64,000 nucleotides of DNA from Annona cherimola (Eukaryota > Streptophyta > Magnoliopsida > Magnoliales > Annonaceae): the NCBI GenBank assembly GCA_030490835.1, contig CM059977.1, positions 18,023,335-18,087,334 of the forward strand, written 5' to 3'. Below the pieces are notes generated by a model. The model ran no database searches and was not told the DNA's origin. It worked only from the letters and a program-made list of their open reading frames with translations. Made by a program: the position numbers and the translations under genes. How positions within the stretch are numbered: position 1 is the stretch's first letter; every line of letters starts with the position of its first letter. Positions 59,486-64,000 of the stretch are shown one piece after another.

Positions 59486-61444
59486 TCACCAGAAATCACT
59501 ACATGAGCATGCCCCGTCTCTGAAATGGTGGAATCTTATGTTATCCCTCACCACAATCTCTCTCTTTTCTATCAAAGAGACGCCACAGATGAATGAATGA
59601 CAGTCCTCACATATCCTCAGATTCTTCATGATCCTCACAGCACTCCCAGGGCTAGTTGTCAGAAGCCCAAATGCCAGAGCCAGTTTCTCACAGTGGTTCT
59701 TCAGCAACCGCTCTTTCTCTTCATCACTCACATCATACAGCACAGCCCTCAGCTTAGGCAAGTAACCAGCTTGCTTCAACTTCTTTAACAGCTCTTCCAA
59801 CACTGCCTTTATCTCATCAGACCTTTCGTGTGATATATCACCAGCAAAAAACTCATAAACAAGGCCATCCTTCGATTCCACCCAACTGCAAGCGGGGTTC
59901 TTCTGAAGCCCTTTCCTTCGCATTAGTTTCCTTACCCTTATCACGCCATCCCACATTCCTGCCGATGCGTAGATATTTGAAAGAATTATGTAATTTCCAA
60001 TCCCATTTGGCTCCAGTTCAAAGAGATGGCCTGCTGCAATCTCTGCGATATGGGGCATCCCATATATGCGGCAAGCACCTAGCAATGCACCCCACACACC
60101 TCCATTTGGCTCGATAGGCATTGTTTTTATAAGCTCATAAGCTTCTTCCACATGTCCAGCTCGTGCAAGAAGGTCTACCATACATGCATAGTGGTCAACT
60201 GATGGGGCAATCCCATAGTCATCGTACATGCTTTTGAAGTACTTCTGGCCTTGTTCTACCATCCCTGCATGGCTGCAAGCCGTCAGAACACCAATGAATG
60301 TCACCCCATTTGGTCTCACTGTCGTTTCCGTGACCATTATCCTAAACAAACACAACGCTGCCTCTGCCTTCCCATGCATTGCTAACCCACTGATCATAGC
60401 ACTATAAGAAAATACATTTCGCTCCATCATTCCCTCAAACACCTGCTGTGCCTCATCCACGCTCCCACACTTTGCATACATGTCGATCAACGCTGATCCC
60501 ACAACCACGCTGGTCCAAGGCCCAAATCCAGCTCTCTCTGCAACATCTCGAACCCACTTTGCATGGTTCAACGCACCCAGCTGTGCACAAGCGGAAACAA
60601 TCCCCGACACAGTGACCTCATCTGGTGCAACCCCCTCTGCCTGCATCATTTCAAATAATCTAAGCGCATCCTTTGGCCTCCCATTCTGTGAGAACCCTGT
60701 CACCATTGCCGTCCAGGCAACCATATCCCTCCCCGGACAGCCACCAAACAACTCCTCGGCGGCCTCCATATCCCCTCTCTTAGCATAAGCAACAATCATT
60801 GATGTCCAAGAAATCACGTCCCTCTCAGGCATCTGGTCAAACGCCCTTCGAGCATCCTCTAATAAACCACAGCTTACGTAAAAGTCGATCAAAGTGTTAT
60901 TGACGTATAGATCAGAGTCAAACCCACCAACGGAAATCGTCTGGGCATGGAGCTGAAGTCCCGCGCCTACGTCCAGCAACGCGGCACAAGCCTTGAACAG
61001 CGCGGAAAAGGTGAAGGAAAGGGGCGGCGAGCCGAGTCGGCGCATGCGAGAATATAGTAACAGGGCTTGCGGGATGGGGCCGCGGAGGGCGTAGGCACGG
61101 ATGAGAGCTGTATAGAGGAAGGAGTTCGGGTGGCGTACATTGTCAAACAGTCGGGGGACGTAGGTGTCGATGGGCAGATCGAGGTTGGTGAGCGTGCGTA
61201 CAAGCTTGGCGAGGAGGAAGCTGCTCTGGTCGAGACCGATGCGGAGGAGATAGGCATGGACGTGCTTAAGGTGGGGCAGAGATCTGGACTGTTGGATGAC
61301 AGAAGTAATTCGGGATTCTAAGATGGCACGTTGCTCATGCGGGAGCGAAGTATTCGATGAAATGCCGAAAAGAGGACGAAGTGGTTTCCAGGAAGCCGAA
61401 GCGTTATTCAGTCGGGCCTTACTAGGTATCCGAAAGGCAAACAT
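59486..61444 (-). CDS. PLS-class PPR protein with E and DYW domains (At5g44230-like)
   Basis: An organelle RNA-editing-type factor. PPR motifs bind a specific RNA, and the DYW domain is a cytidine deaminase-like module. A single intronless frame encodes 652 residues, the usual architecture. The N-terminus (MFAFRIPSKARLNNASASWK) is basic and poor in acids, like a mitochondrial or plastid transit peptide. Tandem PPR units run from about residue 110 to 480, for example ERDVISWTSMIVAYAKRGDM, DMVAWTAMVTGFSQNGRPKD, DMYAKCGSVDEAQQVFEGM and ACSHAGMVEQGQKYF. GGVWGALLGACRIYG and ELEPNGIGNYIILSNIYASA mark the E region. The DYW domain has HCEKLALAFG (His584, Glu586), CEDCH (Cys612, Cys615) and ends SCSDFW, so the final triplet is DFW. 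Segment order and wording follow Arabidopsis At5g44230 closely. The RNA target is unknown. Confidence 0.93.
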   Translation of the reverse strand: MFAFRIPSKARLNNASASWKPLRPLFGISSNTSLPHEQRAILESRITSVIQQSRSLPHLKHVHAYLLRIGLDQSSFLLAKLVRTLTNLDLPIDTYVPRLFDNVRHPNSFLYTALIRAYALRGPIPQALLLYSRMRRLGSPPLSFTFSALFKACAALLDVGAGLQLHAQTISVGGFDSDLYVNNTLIDFYVSCGLLEDARRAFDQMPERDVISWTSMIVAYAKRGDMEAAEELFGGCPGRDMVAWTAMVTGFSQNGRPKDALRLFEMMQAEGVAPDEVTVSGIVSACAQLGALNHAKWVRDVAERAGFGPWTSVVVGSALIDMYAKCGSVDEAQQVFEGMMERNVFSYSAMISGLAMHGKAEAALCLFRIMVTETTVRPNGVTFIGVLTACSHAGMVEQGQKYFKSMYDDYGIAPSVDHYACMVDLLARAGHVEEAYELIKTMPIEPNGGVWGALLGACRIYGMPHIAEIAAGHLFELEPNGIGNYIILSNIYASAGMWDGVIRVRKLMRRKGLQKNPACSWVESKDGLVYEFFAGDISHERSDEIKAVLEELLKKLKQAGYLPKLRAVLYDVSDEEKERLLKNHCEKLALAFGLLTTSPGSAVRIMKNLRICEDCHSFICGVSLIEKREIVVRDNIRFHHFRDGACSCSDFW

Positions 61445-64000
61445 CTAAAAGCATCTCAACAACTTCCTCCACCAATTTACCAGAGTTGTTTTGTGGCTCT
61501 GGGCTGTGCTTGAACGCGACGATGATGCCCATCCATTGTTAGCCCCAGCTGTTACTGGGCTCACGACAATGGATGATTGCTATGCAGCCCTTGTTGACAG
61601 ATACGGGGATAATGGCAGAAAGTCGTTTCCTGCTACACGGCCTAATTCATCCAGATGTGACGAGGATTTTAGGCTAATTCTATTCCACGTAGATTTGCCT
61701 AATGTAAACCTAGATCTTCTCATGTTATAAATAAAGGTTTTTTTTTTTTTAGGGTTGGTGAGGTGTGTGTGATTTCCTGAAAATCTTTTGCATATTCCCT
61801 TCACCTCCGAGAGCTCTTCATCTCTTCTGTGGCTGGCTGCTTTGTCCCTATTTATCTCATTTTTTCGTTGTTTATAGGATTTTTTACCCTAAGGTAGGGT
61901 TGCCGCTGGTGATTTCCTGGCTTGATGGAATGGATTTTCGATTTATAGAGAGGTTCTGTTAGCCGGAATGCGTGGGTGCTGGATTGCGTGATTTCACGGA
62001 GTTGTTGACCGGAGCTGATGCCGATCGAATTCTTCTGCAGAGAGATGGATCCAGCTATTGCAATGATTTTGGTCGACAATTTTGATTGTGGATGCCGAAT
62101 CTCATGGGCAATTATTGCTGCAAATAGAAACAGAAGGCTGCTGGGGATCGTAATAGGGTCGGATTCGGGCAGCTAGGATTTGTCCTCCGCCTACGTTCTC
62201 GCCGTCCGGTCAGCTGATCGAATCGATCCAAAAAAGGTGGACGATTCGAGAAGTTATCTCCAACTATAAGCCCTGATTCCAAGTTCATTGGTGAACATCG
62301 GCCCAAGGCCCGTTTGATTGCTGCACAATTTTTTAGAACGGAGAATGCTTGTTTTCCAGGACGCTGTTCGAGAAGCAGGTAGAAACAAAACAAAACAAAA
62401 CAAAAATTCTCCCCATTTTTTAAATCATTTTTCAACCACTTTTTAATCCTTTTTTTCTTTTTACATTTTTTTCTATATAACTTCAATATCTATTTTAATT
62501 TTTTCTTTCACCGGTAAGTATTGCCTCCATCATATTACATCACGTCTTATCTAATTCAAAAAAAATTCCGCTAAATTTTTTTCCACCATTTTTTTTTACT
62601 TCCTACACTTACATTTGATAAACCGGGGAAAAAATAAGAAATTTTTTCAAAAAATAGGATAATATTGTAATATAATAAAGGTAATAATTATCAATAAATT
62701 GAATAAAGTTTAAATAAATTAATTAATTGTACAAAAAGAGATTAAAAATGATCGTCAATTAAAATAGTTATGTGAAAAAAGTATAAAGAGGTTGGGAAGA
62801 AAAAAATTTTAGTTTCTCAACACATTAGCTTGGTAAACTGAAAAAAAAATGAATAGTCATCAAAACTTTTTCTCTATTTTTTACACCTTTTATGTAAATA
62901 TAATTTCTTCATTTTTTTTATAAAATTATCTTCTCTAGTTAAATTTTATTTATTTTATTCCTAATAGTTATCGCTATCATTTTGCATTCCACCCTTACTT
63001 TTTTTCTCCAAAACTTCTTCCTCAATTTTTTTTCTCAAATGCCAAACGCAACTGAAAATTGTAAAACCCACTTAAATCAAATTAAGCAGATAATATCTAA
63101 CGTACATATTAATTATTAATCCAAGCATTATTATGAGAGCCGTGCTCTATGGCCACGTGGTACACCTATGTATACGTTGGCTGACAGCTGTGCCGTCCGT
63201 GATAGACCGTGGGTTGTTATCCAGATCTTGCATCGACTGGGCACAATGGGAGTGTGAACCACATAACCCGCTACAGGCCAAAACCTAGGTCAAACGCGGA
63301 AGTATTGTTTGTGCGAAAATGGTCCGTATTTGCAAGAGAAAAAGTCAGCCATCTTGACACTTGGGGTTGTCCTAATGCTGCTGATTTTTCCGAAGAAGAC
63401 ATCATGGTGGGCTATCATTGCCATAAATAATTTATCGCCCATTTGCATCCTTTATTTATATTTTATAGCAACCGATTTTTACTTCGGCCTATAAATCAGG
63501 CGTACTTGGATTGGTTGGTTACTTGAAAATTTTTAATCATTTGCAAGCCTTAATTTTTCTAGGGTTTTTTCAAATATATTTATAAAGTTTGTCTAAAATT
63601 ATATCTATGTTTTTTAAGTTGATTGATATTACAAATATATCTACAAAATTTGCATGAAATTGCAAGTGTATTTTTTCTGTTCACACAATATTAGAATTTT
63701 TTGTATAATGACGATAATACCTTTTAAGCCAAGTGATACGCTTGCAATTTTTTAAATATTGTAGACATATCTACTATTTCATTTTTATATATTTTTACAC
63801 ATTATTATTTTAGATTTTTTTCAAATATGCTTATAAAATTTGCAAAAAATGTAACTATATCACTCGGTTTAAAGAACACTAACGTTATTTTATAAAAAAA
63901 TTTAACAATGTTATAACAGAAGGGATACAGTTATAATTTTATACAAACTCTGTAGATATACTTGCAATATCGGCAAACTTAAAGACACAGATGCAATATT
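61445..64000. other. PPR upstream region, possible divergent transcript and AT-rich DNA
   Basis: A TTATAAATAAAGG motif near 61727 could be a TATA-type site facing right, away from the PPR gene. The following 400 bases are mRNA-like in composition, but the one suggestive frame (ATGGGCAATTATTGCTGC, near 62104) stops after seven codons. From 62330 to 63060 several MITE-like AT-rich segments occur. From 63545 to the end is the CAAATATATC-type repeat DNA also seen at 6185-6420. Confidence 0.35.

Noticed and set aside
1..64000. CRISPR arrays, prokaryotic operons, rRNA or tRNA genes
   Set aside because: No regular spacer-repeat array and no recognisable RNA gene sequence were found by eye. Gene structure is that of a plant nuclear genome.

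Overview
This is a stretch of flowering-plant nuclear DNA. The evidence is short exons with GT..AG introns, AT-rich intergenic DNA, plant-only gene families (class III peroxidase, DYW-type PPR, a QELHRLYR-motif protein) and dense small DNA transposons of plant type. I cannot name the species. No rRNA, tRNA, CRISPR or bacterial-style operon was seen.

Five protein genes can be supported. (1) 2516-3823, minus: an intronless Ada1/Hfi1-type subunit of the SAGA coactivator complex. (2) 22713-34205, plus: a 14-exon gene for the kinetochore protein CENP-O, reconstructed here exon by exon as a 391-residue protein. Its introns carry a 5'-truncated RTE-type LINE with an open reading frame, a foldback MITE and two tandem duplications, one of which copies an exon/intron junction. 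(3) 36689-38286, plus: a four-exon secreted class III peroxidase of 327 residues. (4) 43384-44740, minus: a two-coding-exon plant protein with the QELHRLYR motif of DUF863-type proteins. (5) 59486-61444, minus: an intronless DYW-class PPR protein of 652 residues resembling Arabidopsis At5g44230. A possible lone exon of an unidentified minus-strand gene lies at 316-381. A decayed GH3 beta-xylosidase exon lies at 14080-14343.

The rest is mostly transposon-derived. Three hAT-type elements with perfect 8-bp target duplications are at 10689-12393, 19523-20733 and 41960-42500. A fourth TIR element (13841-15174) carries the beta-xylosidase exon. Two weaker candidates are at 5411-5929 and 39838-40627. 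Three MITE families recur: family A, long foldbacks with a CCCGGG-type arm and 9-10 bp target duplications (4741, 13811, 54841); family B, foldbacks with a CCTATTAGCC-type arm (19416, 24407, 52775, 53150); and family C, GGGTGTGTTTGG-type elements of about 280 bp (7989, 12641, 12954, 20076, 39077, 51231, 54732). These are nested in each other. The deepest nest (about 19345-21045) is C > B > hAT > C, which gives a relative order of insertion.

The genes are unrelated housekeeping or cell-wall genes and do not form a shared pathway. I found no new defence-type or biosynthetic system. The most informative parts are the nested transposon history, the transposon-captured gene exon, and the intron changes in CENP-O.
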